A stretch of DNA of 64,000 nucleotides from Macrotis lagotis (lineage: Eukaryota > Chordata > Mammalia > Peramelemorphia > Peramelidae): contig NC_133665.1 of the NCBI RefSeq assembly GCF_037893015.1, positions 103,445,937-103,509,936 on the forward strand, in the 5' to 3' direction. This document shows positions 22,401 to 31,467 of this stretch, in pieces (position 1 is the stretch's first letter; every line of letters starts with the position of its first letter). A program made the translations under genes and the position numbers. The notes below the pieces were generated by a model. That model did no database searches. It was not told where the DNA came from and saw only the letters and a list, made by a program, of their open reading frames with translations.

Positions 22401-25400
22401 ATCCCATACTGCTTCTCATAGACCTCCCCACATCTCCTCTCTTCCAGCATCAGCTCCAAGATTGAAGGTTCCCTTCACCTCGAATTTTCCTATTATCTCT
22501 ACTTTCTTGCTGGGTATACTCAGATCCAGGATAACCACTTCTCTAGTTATTTCTTTCCCGATGGGAAGGATAAATTTAGTATCGAGTCAAATCCAGAATT
22601 TTTTAGCTGCCAAGAGAGATCTCCTGCCAATGTATGGATGGTGGAAGTTACTTATCATTGCTATCTCATGTTTCCTATGGTTTAAGGAATGTGATCCGTT
22701 TCTTAAACTTATCTCTTTCCATCTTCTGTCAAAATGGCTCACACCATGCTCCCACAATATCACCTCCATTTCTCCTTTTCTTTAATCTTCACCCCAAACA
22801 TTCTCCATTATGAGCTCCTTGAAATATTCCTGTCTTCCCTAGGATGCTCTGAAATCGCCCTTTGCCCTCGGTTTCCCCCTGAAGCTCCCCTGTCACCTCA
22901 GGATTCCCAAAGGACCCTTATTCTAGGAATCATGCTTCTGTCCCTTCAAACCTTCCAAAGGCACCTGTTTCTTCTCAGAGTTCCTGGGATATTCCTTTGT
23001 TCCCCAAGAAACCCTTATACTCTTAGAACTCTCTGAGCTGTATCTCCCCTTCAGGACTTCCTGAGACCGTCTGGTTCCCCACCCCCCCAAAGTTCCTTGA
23101 CCATCTGTCTCCTCAGCACTCCCTGGGACACCTCTGTCTCTTGAGATTTCCTTGTTGCCTGATTCCTTCCTGAGAAACCCCTGTCCGCAGACCCCTTCGA
23201 GAAAACCCAGTCCTTTTAGATCTCCCCTTCCCCTCAGGGTTCCCCGGGGTGCCCTCCTGCTCTCAAAGATCGCTAAGATGCATCTGTATTCCTTTGGGGT
23301 TCTCTGAGATGCCCATACCACCTCGGCTCTTCTCTCCATTAGTATTTCTTCTCCACATCCTAGGCACTTTGACCGTGGGATCAATGACTGGCTGTGCAAG
23401 TGAGTGTCTCCTACTCCTGGGTTTTGGATGGGGGAAGCCCCTGAGCAGAATGGGGAGCTGAATGGAACAGTGGTAGATTGGGGTGTGGCCAGTGCTGGAG
23501 TTTGTTATGTTTGACTTTATGTATTTGTTATAAGGGATTCTTTTTTTCCCTTCTTTTTTCTATAGTAATGGGAGAGGGAGGTTAAGAGGGAAAGGCAATT
23601 TTCATTCCTTGAAAAAAATTTATTTTGAAATGTAGATGAAGGAAGGAGGAAAAGACTCATTAGATTCAGATATTTTCCAGAGATGGGATGTCCCTGAGTG
23701 GAATGTTGCAGAGAATTGGCTATTTCTGTGAGACAGAACTGGACAACTAGGGTGGCAGCTGACCAGGGCACCCCATCTCCCCAAATTATTCTGCCCCAGT
23801 GATTCACTTTCTCTCTATTCTCCCAATATTCCTTGCAGTCAATTCTCTGTGGAATTAACCTTCTCTTCCCCTCTCCCTTCAGATATGTCTATGATGCTGT
23901 TGGTGGAGAGCACAAGTCGGTGGGGCCAGAGCTGGGGGCCACGCTGGCCACCTTTGCCATCACTACCTTGTGGCTGGGGCCATGTGACATTGTCTACTTG
24001 TGGTCTGCCCTGAACTGTTTTGGTCTCAACTTTGAACTCTGGGTACAGAAGCTTGCTGAGTGGGGACCAGTGGCCCAGGTGGAGGTGAGCTGGGGCAGGG
24101 GAGAGGGGAGGACCAGGAGAAGAGAGAAGGAAGGTGATGAGATGGCTGAGGACTTCGAGCCAAGACTGGGGAACCCCTTGCTTCCCAGCGCCCCTCACAT
24201 GATTCCTCCCTATTTACCCCATGTTACCTAAATGTTCTGCTGAATAGGGCAGGGGTTGGGGCCAGAAGCGGAAGAAACTAGACACAGTGTGCCTACATTG
24301 TCTAAGTGGTGTTCAGGGCCAGGCCCCGGAGAAGCCCTAAGTCGGAGGCCCAAGGCCTAGCTTCTAGCCTGTCTTTGATACTTTCCTTCTTCATGACCTT
24401 GGATGGCAAGTGATTTCCTTCCATTGGGCCTCAGTTTCCTCACTTGTAAGATGAAAGGGCTGAGACTGGATGGTTTGTCAGGTCCATGAGCCTGTGGTTC
24501 TATGATTAATAATCACAATAGTTAATTCATAATATTAGCCACTCCCATTTCTGCAACCCTCTGAGAGTTAAAAAGTTCTCTAGTTGTGTGTTGCAAGTAT
24601 TATAATGTTCATTTTACAGAAAACTGAGGTTCATTGTATAGAATTGTCTAAGGACACACATCTAAGAGGTGACCAGCCAGGCTTTCTGCCTGCAAAGTGA
24701 GAGCAGGGGCAGGAAGGGGAAGATTATCCCCGGTGGAGGTACCAGACTCTACTCTATGGAGCTCAAGGTCCCCAAAACCTAAAATTCTATTCTTCTCTGA
24801 CCCTTCCTAACTCCTCCTCCTCTGCCTCCCCTTCATCTCCCTTCCTCCCCTTCCTCTTCTTTCTTCTCCTCCTCTTTCTCCCCTCCTCCCCCACCTCCCT
24901 TTCCCCTTCCCTTCTCCCCCTCCCACTCTCCTTCCTCCCCCTGTTTCTCCTCCCCCTCCCCTCCTCCCCTTCTCCTCTTCCTCTTCCCCCTCCCCTTCCC
25001 CTCTCCCTCCTTCTCCTCTTCCTTCTCCCCTCCCCTTTCTCTCCCCCCTCTCTTCCACCTCCTCCTCTTTCTCTTCTTCCTCCCCCTCTTCCTCCCCCTC
25101 TTCCTCCCCCTCCCCTCCTCCTCCTCCTCCCCCCCCCCCCTCTGTTTCCCCGGACCGGCCAGGCCTCAGTGTCGGAGCAGATGTCCCGGAGAGCTCGAGC
25201 TCTCTTTGGGGCTGCAAACTTCTGGGCCATCATCGTGTACAACCTCATGTCCCTGAACAGCCTGGAGTTCATGGAGTTAGTGATTAGACGCCTACTGCTT
25301 ACAGGTTTGTTTGGGATGTTGGAGACTTCAGGGAGAAGGGGAGGGGAGGGCAAAGTTGAGAAAGGGAGAGGTGGGCCTCCCAAGTGACTAAGCCTGGCCA

Positions 25401-26226
25401 GTTGGGGAAGGGAGATGAGAGAAGGAATTTTAAGCAGAAAATTCAATTTAATTCAAGTCCCTAACCAGCTATATGATCGTGTGATGGTCAATAATTCTCT
25501 ATGACCATTGATTTCTTTCCCCATTCTCTACTGTCCAGCTCTGAAAGTCCTAGAGTCTCTCGTAGATCTTAAGAATCTATGTTCTATGTCCTAAGGGACC
25601 TCTTAGCTCTGATGGCCATTGTCTTAAATGCTTATCCAGTTCTAAATGCCACACACACACACACACACACACACATATAGTATTTATGTATATATGAATA
25701 TAATACACACATATAGTATACATATATATGACTATAACACACATATATGTGTACATATGAATATAATACACATATGGCATATATGTTTATATGAATATAA
25801 TACACATACATACATATAGTATATGAATATAATACAAACATATAGTATATATGTTTATATGAATATAATACACATATACATATAGTATATATGTATATAT
25901 GAATATAATACACACATATATAGATAGATAGCTATAGATATGTGCTTTGAAAGCATTAGTGGGGGGGAGGTGGAGCTGTAGTAGGCCAGAGAGCTCCCAT
26001 TGGGTAAGCAGAGGCTGTCTGTGGCTTTAACCAGTGTGAGGTTATGGCAGAGAAAAGGGAATTATTTTAGCATCTCACGGCACCCTCATTCACTTTCCTA
26101 GGATTCCCCCAAAGCACCTTGGTCATCCTGTTTGTCACCTACTGTGGTGTGCAGATCATTAAAGAAAGTGAAAGGATCCAGGCCCTAGAGGAAGAGAAGG
26201 AATCTGCCAAAGAGAAGGCTGCCTAG
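11500..26226 (+). CDS. HHATL: HHATL, hedgehog acyltransferase-like protein (complete coding region)
   Basis: Eleven coding exons (11500-11605, 13624-13691, 15401-15514, 15959-16153, 17002-17211, 17413-17584, 21590-21734, 23364-23399, 23883-24084, 25163-25304, 26102-26226) join in frame with GT-AG introns to 1515 nt, i.e. 504 residues, the human length as I recall it. The protein is a multi-pass MBOAT-family membrane protein of the ER/sarcoplasmic reticulum, enriched in heart and skeletal muscle; it has been reported to dampen palmitoylation of Sonic hedgehog by HHAT. A hydrophobic segment at residues 11-30 begins the membrane domain. The position of the MBOAT catalytic histidine reads W-L-G (Leu380) instead of W-H-G, so acyltransferase activity is unlikely. 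The C-terminus ends KEKAA, a KXKXX di-lysine ER-retrieval pattern. The start codon has a good context (A at -3, G at +4). It is convergent with KLHL40. Confidence 0.97.
12066..12337 (+). repeat. Polypurine GGA/GAA tract in HHATL intron 2
   Basis: About 270 bp of almost pure A and G, purine on the HHATL coding strand. Long frames on both strands are low-complexity artefacts. Confidence 0.85.
12405..12930. mobile_element. Old + strand SINE split by a younger - strand SINE
   Basis: The outer element (12405 to about 12640, resuming at about 12885) shows gatggcacagtg, agcacaaatccaggctcaga, ctgcctcagtttctttacct and, after the break, gtaggtgctatataaatgtt, which is the usual 3' end of that family. 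The inner element (about 12640-12880) carries tgtgaccccatttgg, gatactggagagg and the SINE core in reverse orientation. Confidence 0.6.
13409..13457 (+). repeat. (AC)n microsatellite
   Basis: About 24 uninterrupted AC units in HHATL intron 2, 166 bp upstream of exon 3. Confidence 0.9.
13624..13691 (+). CDS. HHATL: HHATL exon 3
   Basis: Encodes residues 36-58 ([23 protein letters not shown]), matching the human KAF...PGW.YIGRKM segment. Acceptor tttttcag ends at 13623; donor gtaggt begins at 13692. Confidence 0.93.
13692..15400 (+). other. HHATL intron 3
   Basis: Contains a MIR-like element (14098-14280), an antisense RTE-like LINE 3' end (about 14815-14945, with acaattttcccccctaatct and gtttccatggtatatattga) and a long-form tRNA-derived SINE on the - strand (about 15130-15365). 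The remainder is unremarkable. Confidence 0.7.
15401..15514 (+). CDS. HHATL: HHATL exon 4
   Basis: Encodes residues 59-96, beginning [16 protein letters not shown] and ending APQ; this stretch is nearly identical to the human protein. Acceptor ctccaccag ends at 15400; donor gtgagt begins at 15515. Confidence 0.95.
15515..15958 (+). other. HHATL intron 4 with L2 3' end
   Basis: A + strand L2 3' end spans about 15525-15740 (cctcgagggcagggactatt, then tatttaatgaatgctt). Nothing else is recognisable. Confidence 0.5.
15959..16153 (+). CDS. HHATL: HHATL exon 5
   Basis: Encodes residues 97-161 ([20 protein letters not shown] onward), two hydrophobic membrane segments. Acceptor tcccacag ends at 15958; donor gtactc begins at 16154. 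Confidence 0.94.
16293..16553 (+). repeat. Copy 1 of an intragenic duplication (intron 5)
   Basis: About 260 bp that recurs in intron 7 at 17901-18188 in the same orientation at roughly 96% identity by eye. Relative to the second copy it lacks blocks of about 21 and 5 bp. It contains part of a MIR (aaggtcacacagttactgtc) and part of an L2-like tail. Confidence 0.9.
16766..16827 (+). repeat. Perfect 31-bp tandem duplication
   Basis: The unit gaggggcctgttatataca... is repeated exactly at 16766-16796 and 16797-16827 in HHATL intron 5. Lack of any mismatch suggests a recent event or an assembly artefact. Confidence 0.95.
17002..17211 (+). CDS. HHATL: HHATL exon 6
   Basis: Encodes residues 162-231, including [20 protein letters not shown] and the strongly conserved [20 protein letters not shown]. 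Acceptor tttcatccag ends at 17001; donor gtaaga begins at 17212. Confidence 0.96.
17413..17584 (+). CDS. HHATL: HHATL exon 7
   Basis: Encodes residues 232-288 plus one base ([20 protein letters not shown] onward, then [16 protein letters not shown]). Acceptor caccccccag ends at 17412; donor gtgggt begins at 17585. Confidence 0.95.
17585..21589 (+). other. HHATL intron 7
   Basis: The longest HHATL intron, 4 kb. It carries the second copy of the intragenic duplication (17901-18188), a TG/AT-rich stretch (18205-18350), an L2-like tail (18480-18620), a MIR-like piece (19600-19760), a MIR (20240-20520) and a G-run at 21004-21021. The segment 18730-19560 looks like an old interspersed repeat I cannot name. 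No exon-like segment was found. Confidence 0.7.
17901..18188 (+). repeat. Copy 2 of the intragenic duplication (intron 7)
   Basis: Direct repeat of 16293-16553, offset 1608 bp, so exons 6 and 7 lie between the copies. The second copy carries an extra block of about 21 bp near 18032 and an extra cttgt near 18145. Confidence 0.9.
21590..21734 (+). CDS. HHATL: HHATL exon 8
   Basis: Encodes the split Ala289 to residue 336 plus two bases ([20 protein letters not shown] onward, ending LYVFAE). Acceptor ttgactgtcag ends at 21589; donor gtaagt begins at 21735. Confidence 0.95.
21776..23340 (+). repeat. Diverged ~29-bp minisatellite filling HHATL intron 8
   Basis: Degenerate units of about 27-31 bp with an approximate consensus of the type cctcaggattccctgagatg followed by cctctgttcc. 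Unit starts are visible near 22814, 22840, 22869, 22978, 23026, 23055, 23090, 23117, 23145, 23174, 23239, 23269 and 23298, with further units at 21794-21900. Retroelements (a CR1-like piece, a SINE and a MIR between 21920 and 22400) split the array. The near multiple-of-three period leaves a 158-codon antisense open frame (22923-23399) which I take as an artefact. Confidence 0.6.
22030..22162 (-). mobile_element. Marsupial tRNA-derived SINE in HHATL intron 8
   Basis: Antisense copy ending on the right in the tRNA-like head (gtcacctagctgccc) with ggatttgaactcaggtcctc in the middle. A MIR (about 22180-22390) follows directly. Confidence 0.75.
23364..23399 (+). CDS. HHATL: HHATL exon 9 (36-nt exon)
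   Basis: Encodes residues 337-348 ([11 protein letters not shown], with split codons at both ends), matching human [12 protein letters not shown]. Acceptor catcctag ends at 23363; donor gtgagt begins at 23400. Only 36 nt, so automated predictors could miss it; leaving it out would drop twelve residues without a frameshift. Confidence 0.92.
23400..23882 (+). other. HHATL intron 9
   Basis: No recognisable repeat or gene. Mildly T-rich with a polypyrimidine stretch before the exon 10 acceptor. Confidence 0.6.
23883..24084 (+). CDS. HHATL: HHATL exon 10 (degenerate MBOAT active-site region)
   Basis: Encodes residues 349-416, including [18 protein letters not shown] and [11 protein letters not shown]. 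In active MBOAT enzymes such as HHAT this W-x-G carries the catalytic histidine; here x is Leu380. Acceptor ctcccttcag ends at 23882; donor gtgagc begins at 24085. Confidence 0.96.
24812..25150 (+). repeat. ~340-bp polypyrimidine tract abutting the HHATL exon 11 acceptor
   Basis: Almost pure C and T (cctcctcttt, ttcctccccc units, ending in a run of C) on the coding strand, stopping about 12 bases before the exon. The antisense strand has artefactual frames of up to 219 codons rich in Glu, Gly and Arg. Intron 10 otherwise holds MIR-like pieces at about 24390-24510 and 24590-24690. Confidence 0.9.
25163..25304 (+). CDS. HHATL: HHATL exon 11
   Basis: Encodes residues 417-463 plus one base ([20 protein letters not shown] onward, then [16 protein letters not shown]). 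Acceptor accggccag ends at 25162; donor gtttgt begins at 25305. Confidence 0.95.
25650..25935 (+). repeat. (AC)n followed by a ~33-bp AT-rich minisatellite
   Basis: After about 12 AC units, the core atgaatataatacacacata (or one or two changes from it) occurs seven times, starting near 25694, 25728, 25757, 25791, 25823, 25859 and 25899, i.e. every 29-40 bp. Located in HHATL intron 11. Confidence 0.8.
26102..26226 (+). CDS. HHATL: HHATL exon 12, coding part
   Basis: Encodes residues 464-504 and a TAG stop ([20 protein letters not shown] onward, then a charged tail ending KEKAA). Acceptor ctttcctag ends at 26101. The last hydrophobic helix is followed by a Lys/Glu-rich cytosolic tail. Confidence 0.95.
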
Positions 26227-26390
26227 GGAAAAAAAAGAAAAGAGGAGGAAAAAGAGGAATCTGTACCATCACCACTCCTAGCTTTTCCCCAAGACCTCCA
26301 AGCAGCCCCAGCCCTGCCCTCACTCCCTGGGTTCTAGGCCACAAAGGAGGCAAAGTCTCCAACACCAAATAAAATGTTTTGCTACAACAG
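26227..26390 (+). terminator. HHATL: HHATL 3' UTR and polyadenylation signal
   Basis: A canonical aataaa lies at 26368-26373, 142 nt after the stop codon; cleavage is expected at about 26385-26395. The short 3' UTR begins with an A/G-rich run. Confidence 0.8.
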
Positions 26391-26429
26391 CTTGGTGGGT
26401 CAGTCTTCTCTTCCAAAGGTCAGCAGCTG

Positions 26430-26740
26430 GATTGGGTTTACTGAATTACTGAATCTTGGCCGTGGAAAGGACCCTCAGAGATCAAAGGTCATCCAGCCCA
26501 ACTCATATATGAACAAGAAACCTCTCTATAGACAACATCTCCAAGACTCAGTCAAGTCTTTACCAGAACATCTCCAGTGACAGGGAATCTATGACTTTCC
26601 ATTTGTCAAGAAAATTTTCCTTGCGTCAAATTTAAATATGCCTCTTTCCCCTTCTCATCAGAGAAAAATCTCCTCTTTGTCTCCCCTTATCCCCCATCTT
26701 CCCCCCCACCCCGGCAAGGACAGAAGTTCCATATATTTAA
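26430..26740 (-). mobile_element. CR1/L3-like LINE remnant
   Basis: Shows the antisense order ggaaaggaccctcagagatc, atccagcccaact, acatctccagtgacagggaa and ttttccttgcgtcaa typical of this ancient family. Just downstream of HHATL. Confidence 0.4.
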
Positions 26741-27244
26741 TTTATTATTAAGTGGGATGAGAACTTGTTGGGGGCAGGAGAATGGTATCTGGAGTCTAAG
26801 GCAAAGTCTGGATCTTGAAAAGGGGCAACCTGTGCATTTGACCCTAACTGTTAAAAAGGTCACATTTGGTCAATGGCATTCCATGGTCTTTAGTCAATGA
26901 GTATCTGCCATTCCTGGTTCCATTTCTTCACCGTTCGTGGACCCATTGTGCAAGCCCATAACTTTTATACCAAGACATTCAAATCAATTTAATTTAGCTT
27001 CTACTATGTCAAGCATGTGGTGTTAGGCACTAAAATTATAAAGACAAATATGGCCTTGGGCTAGATGGCCTCTGAAATTCCCATAGTAAAGGCTTAATGC
27101 TTGTGGACTGAATGACTGAAATTCTGTGTCCTGTGATCCAGTGACCTCTTCACTGTACATGTCTTAAATGGTGGGGCATTGTTGATGAAACACATCCAAG
27201 ATTCAGACCTTAAGACCACTGTTCTTTACCCCACATCTCTCTTT

Positions 27245-28290
27245 CCTTAATATTTTCCCCTCAATTATATATAAACAAAATTTTTTAATATTCATTTTAA
27301 AATTTTGAATCCAAATCCTCTTCCTCCCTCCTCCCTCCTCCCTCCTTGAGAGGCAAGTAATTTGTTATAGATCATATATGTATAGTCATGCAAAACAAAA
27401 AATTAAAATAAAACACAAAAAACCCACACCAAGTATAATAAAGCTTTTAAAAAAATATGCTTCAATCTGTATTCAGACTCCATCAATTCTTTCGCTGGAG
27501 GTGGATAGCATTTCTCATAAGTCCTTCAGAATTGTCTTGGATCATTGTATTGATGTGAATAGCTGTCATTCACAATTGATCATAATTATCAGATCATTAT
27601 TAGTGTACAATGTTTTTGTAGTTCTGCTCATTTCACTTTGAATTTAAGTCTTGGGTTTTTTGGAAAGCAATCTGTTCATCATTTCTTATAGCACAATAAT
27701 ATTCCAACACAATCATATGCCTCAACTTGTATAATCATTCCCCATTAATGGGCATTCTCTCAATTTCCAATTCTTTGCTACCATTAAAAGAGCTACTATA
27801 AACAGTTTTGTATGTAAAGGTCCTTTTCTGTTTTTTTTTTTAATCTCTTTGGGATATAGTTCTAATGATAGTATTGCTGCATCAATGCATATGCACAGTT
27901 TTATAGCACTTTGGGTATATTTCCAAATTGTTCTCCAGATTAGATCAGTTCACAACTCCACCAATAGTGTATTAACCTATTGCCTCTCTATTGCACTAAA
28001 TCATCTAATGTCACTTTATAATTTGTTTATGGATTCATCTCTAAAAGGCATTGTTCACTCATCAAGTAACTTTTCTGCTAAAAAAGCTATAATGAAGGGG
28101 CAACTGGGTGGCGAAGTAGAAAGAGCACTGATCCTGGAGTCAGGAGGACCTGAGTTCAAATTTGACCCCAGACACTTAATAATTGTCTAGCTGAAGGATC
28201 TTAAGCAAGTCAATTAACCCTATTGCCTTAAACTTTTTTTTTTTAAAAAAAGCTATGATGAGGTAGTGGTATTCAGGTATATTCTGAATT
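27245..28290 (-). mobile_element. L1 3' half, antisense, interrupted by a SINE
   Basis: Read backwards it follows the marsupial L1 3' region for roughly 850 bp; on + it shows gactccatcaattctttcgc, catttcttatagcacaata, aatcattccccattaatggg, aaaagagctactataaacag and agttcacaactccaccaata. A SINE (28097-28245) sits near its upstream end. Confidence 0.7.
28097..28245 (+). mobile_element. Marsupial tRNA-derived SINE inserted in L1
   Basis: Opens ggggcaactgggtggcgaag and ends in a T/A run. Flanked by aaaaagctataatga (28081-28095) and aaaaagctatgatga (right side), a 15-bp target-site duplication with one difference. Confidence 0.8.
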
Positions 28291-29164
28291 AAAAATCCAG
28301 ATCCTGTTAGATCTATGGACTTTCCATTCATTATTTTAAAAAATTATTAATTTATTGGAACATCTGAATTAAAATATATCTAAATATGATATTTGAAGAA
28401 AATATATATGGAGCAAGTTTTTTATAGAATGCTATTTCTAAGGTACAATTTGAAATCTAGCTCAAGTCCTTAACATAGTAATTATTTGATTCCTGGTACA
28501 TTTCCCTTTGATGGTTAGGGACAGTTATTTTCTTAGATCCCTTCATTTGTTTCAACTTTCCCTGGTCTCATACCAACCTCCTGGAACCTTTCTACTTGCT
28601 AGTATTCTTTCTATTTCCTTTAAAAAAAACTCTCTGTAACCAGTCCCACAGTTTCTTTCTCTAGTACCACAGATCCCTTTTTTTAATTATTCTCAAATAG
28701 AATGGAGGTTGAATGATTGCTTATTACAGAGTTCATATAGAGATAGATCCCTGAGGTTGTGATTTGCTTTAGATAACTTTAAAAGATCCTTTTAGACTCT
28801 AGGATTGTATAGCACTATGAAAAGCTCTTGTGAACCTTCTCAAATTCATTGTTTTTAACTCCTCTCTTTTTTTGCATCTTCCTTTTCCCCTTCTTTCCCC
28901 TTTCTCTCCCTCCCTTTCCTCTCATTCTCCTTTCCTTTCTTTTCTTTCAGCTAAGGTGGAAAGTAAACTTATTTGAGACTAGTCGGGGTGACTGTTCTGA
29001 ACATTCCATCAGCAGTGTTTCCTATCAAATAATTTTAAGGTCTTTACATATTTGGTAGGCTATTTTGTCTCTGGTGAGACCCCCACTCTTCTCCCCTTTA
29101 CTTCTTCCTCCAATCAAATATTTGCCTTCCCAGTAATTCCTACAAGCACCATAGCTATAGAGGT

Positions 29165-29365
29165 AACAGATGGCCCAGTGGATAAAGTTCTGGGATTGGC
29201 ATCAAGAAGCCTGATTTCAAATTCAGCCTCAAACACTTAACTGTTTGGCCCTGGTCAAGGTAACTCACCCTCTGTTGGCTTCAGTTCTCTTTCTCCATTC
29301 TTTAAAATGGAGATAATAACAGTGCCTAACTATTTGTAAAGTGCTTGGCACATAGTAGAAGATGT
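29165..29365 (+). mobile_element. Older tRNA-derived SINE
   Basis: Blocks cagatggcccagtggataaa, gatttcaaattcagcctcaa, ttctttaaaatggagataat and gtgcttggcacatagtag. More diverged than the ggggcagc copies. AT/AC-rich simple sequence (about 29365-29610) follows. Confidence 0.55.
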
Positions 29366-29899
29366 TATACATACATATATATGGAATACAAAACTTTGTT
29401 TCTGAGTCATGACATGGGTGTGCATAGACACACATATGCACATATACACACATGCAGAGATACAGATAATCACATATATACATTCACAATATACATGAAT
29501 ACCTTTTTATACACATACATGTAACCACATATACATATTCATAATATACATATCAAGATATGTATATATATATGTATCATATATACATATACATATATAT
29601 GTATCATGACCCAGAAGCAAAGTTTTAGATTTTTACAAATTGGGTTGAAACTTTCAGGATTTTCAGTAATAATTTCTAAACTAAATAATTTCTGCTTACC
29701 CAGGATTTATTTCCTTAAGAACATCTGTATTTGACTCATTTTCTATGCAGACTGGGCTTGTGTCTAGGTCTCTATAGAAGGATGATGGTAAAAGCCTCTA
29801 AGCCCCTAAGAAATTATTAAATATATTTTATTTAACTTAACCAAAAAAAAATAAGGGATTCATTTATCACGTTCAAGTCTATGGATCATAGCACACAAT

Positions 29900-30078
29900 A
29901 ACGTCCATGGGTATCTTTGGCAAAGATACTGAAGTGATTTGCCATTTCTTTCTCCAAGGGATTAAGGCAAATAGGGTTAAATAACTTGTCCAGGGTCACA
30001 CAGTTAGTAAGAGAGTTGAACTCAGGGCTTCCTGACTCCAGGCCCAGTACTCTATCCACTGAGTCACTAGTTGCCTTC
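29900..30078 (-). mobile_element. tRNA-derived SINE, long form
   Basis: Contains caaagatactgaagtgattt, aacttgtccagggtcacaca and ccaggcccagtactctatcc, as in the copies at 15130 and 36184. Confidence 0.55.
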
Positions 30079-30803
30079 CTTCTCTATTGAACTTCCACTA
30101 CCAACCCCAACCCCCAGGGTCTATAAAGTTCTCCAGACTTAAAGTAATTCCAAGTTGATTCCTTTCTCTTGGAAGATCTCTAAAGCAGAAATGTCAAAAA
30201 CTTCATTGCAACCAGAACCCAATCAAAATGTAATTGGCAAATATTTAACAACATAAATGAAAATCCAATAGGTTATAGATTCTGGGCCTCGGTTTCTCCA
30301 GAATAGTAGTAATAACATATGCATCATTTATCGCGTGAGAATTAAATAAGACAATGTTATGTGAAATATTTTGTTCATCATAAGACACGGTATAACTGAG
30401 CTATTATTTTGGTTGTTATTGCTTTCTACATTAAGTTCAGTGGTTAGAACAGGGCTTCAATCCCAAGAGGAGCCAGTAGATGTCACTCTGTTCCCAGACT
30501 GAGCCCTGACCCCCCACTAAAAATATGGCACAGGTCCCTAGGAGGACTGGGCAAGAGATTGTATGACAAGGGTATGGGTAACAAACAAGATAAGCTAGGC
30601 ACCCGAATGTGAACTGGCAAGGTTGACCTCTCTATCGCCAAGTATTGATGGCCTTGGACTCAAAACTGGAATATAGCCCTAGGAGAATAGGCTTTAATGT
30701 AAAGAAAAGGGTAGCTTACTGAAGGAGGCAGGGTAGCTTGGTGTATGAAGATATGATAATGTGAAGAAATTTCGAGACCAAAAGGGGAAGTCTAGAATCA
30801 TAG

Positions 30804-31205
30804 GAGACAGCTGGTGGCACAATGGATGGAGCCCAGTGTCTACAGCCAAGAAGCCTGAGTTCAAATCTAACCTTGGACATTTGCTGTTTACCCCCAATTT
30901 CTTTATCTGTAAAATGAGGATAATAATAGCACTTATCTCTCAGGATTGTTGTGAGGATATGTAAACTGTTTAGCCCAGTACCTTGCAAATTGAAGGCATT
31001 ATATAAATAATAGCTATTGTTATTAGGACCACAGATTTAGAACTGGAAGAGTCCAAATCCTCAGGTTACAGATGGGGAAATTGAGGCCTAGAGAAGTTGG
31101 GTAATTTGCCCTAAAATCATGTGGATAGTGAAGAGCAGAACAGAATTTGAATCCAGGTCCTCTGACTTCACATCCAATGTTCTTTCCACTGTACCTCTGC
31201 CTCAA
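30804..31205. mobile_element. Older SINE followed by a MIR-like element
   Basis: 30804-31015 reads as a + strand SINE (gctggtggcacaatggatgg, agttcaaatctaacc, ctgtaaaatgaggataataa). 31025-31205 is MIR-like (ggggaaattgaggcctagag, gaatttgaatccaggtcctc). Confidence 0.5.
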
Positions 31206-31467
31206 ATGATAGAGGGCATTGAGAGAAGAGTCCGGAGACAGAAATATGAGATGATACTAGAAATCACCTTCACAAAAAAGTTTAGGAAACAGATTCCAAA
31301 CCAGGGACCAAGACATCCTGGAGCTAGACTGACAGATAAGAAAAGGGTTTGGCAGGATTTTTTGAGTCGTATTTGGAGAGAGAAGAGGCTCAAAGAAGGG
31401 ATGGAATTACTGTTGGAGGTCCTGGTCAAGTGCAAAGATAACTGATGAATGATGGAGCTGCTTAGTT

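Noticed and set aside
21776-23340. Possible CRISPR-like array
   Set aside because: The units are adjacent, diverged and lack spacers, and the host is a vertebrate. This is a decayed minisatellite.
22923-23399. 158-codon frame antisense to HHATL intron 8
   Set aside because: Explained by the near-29-bp minisatellite whose units keep a frame open; no domain.
24787-25446. 219-codon open frame on the - strand
   Set aside because: Its Gly/Arg/Glu-rich translation comes from the polypyrimidine tract before HHATL exon 11, and it also covers exon 11 antisense. No protein features.
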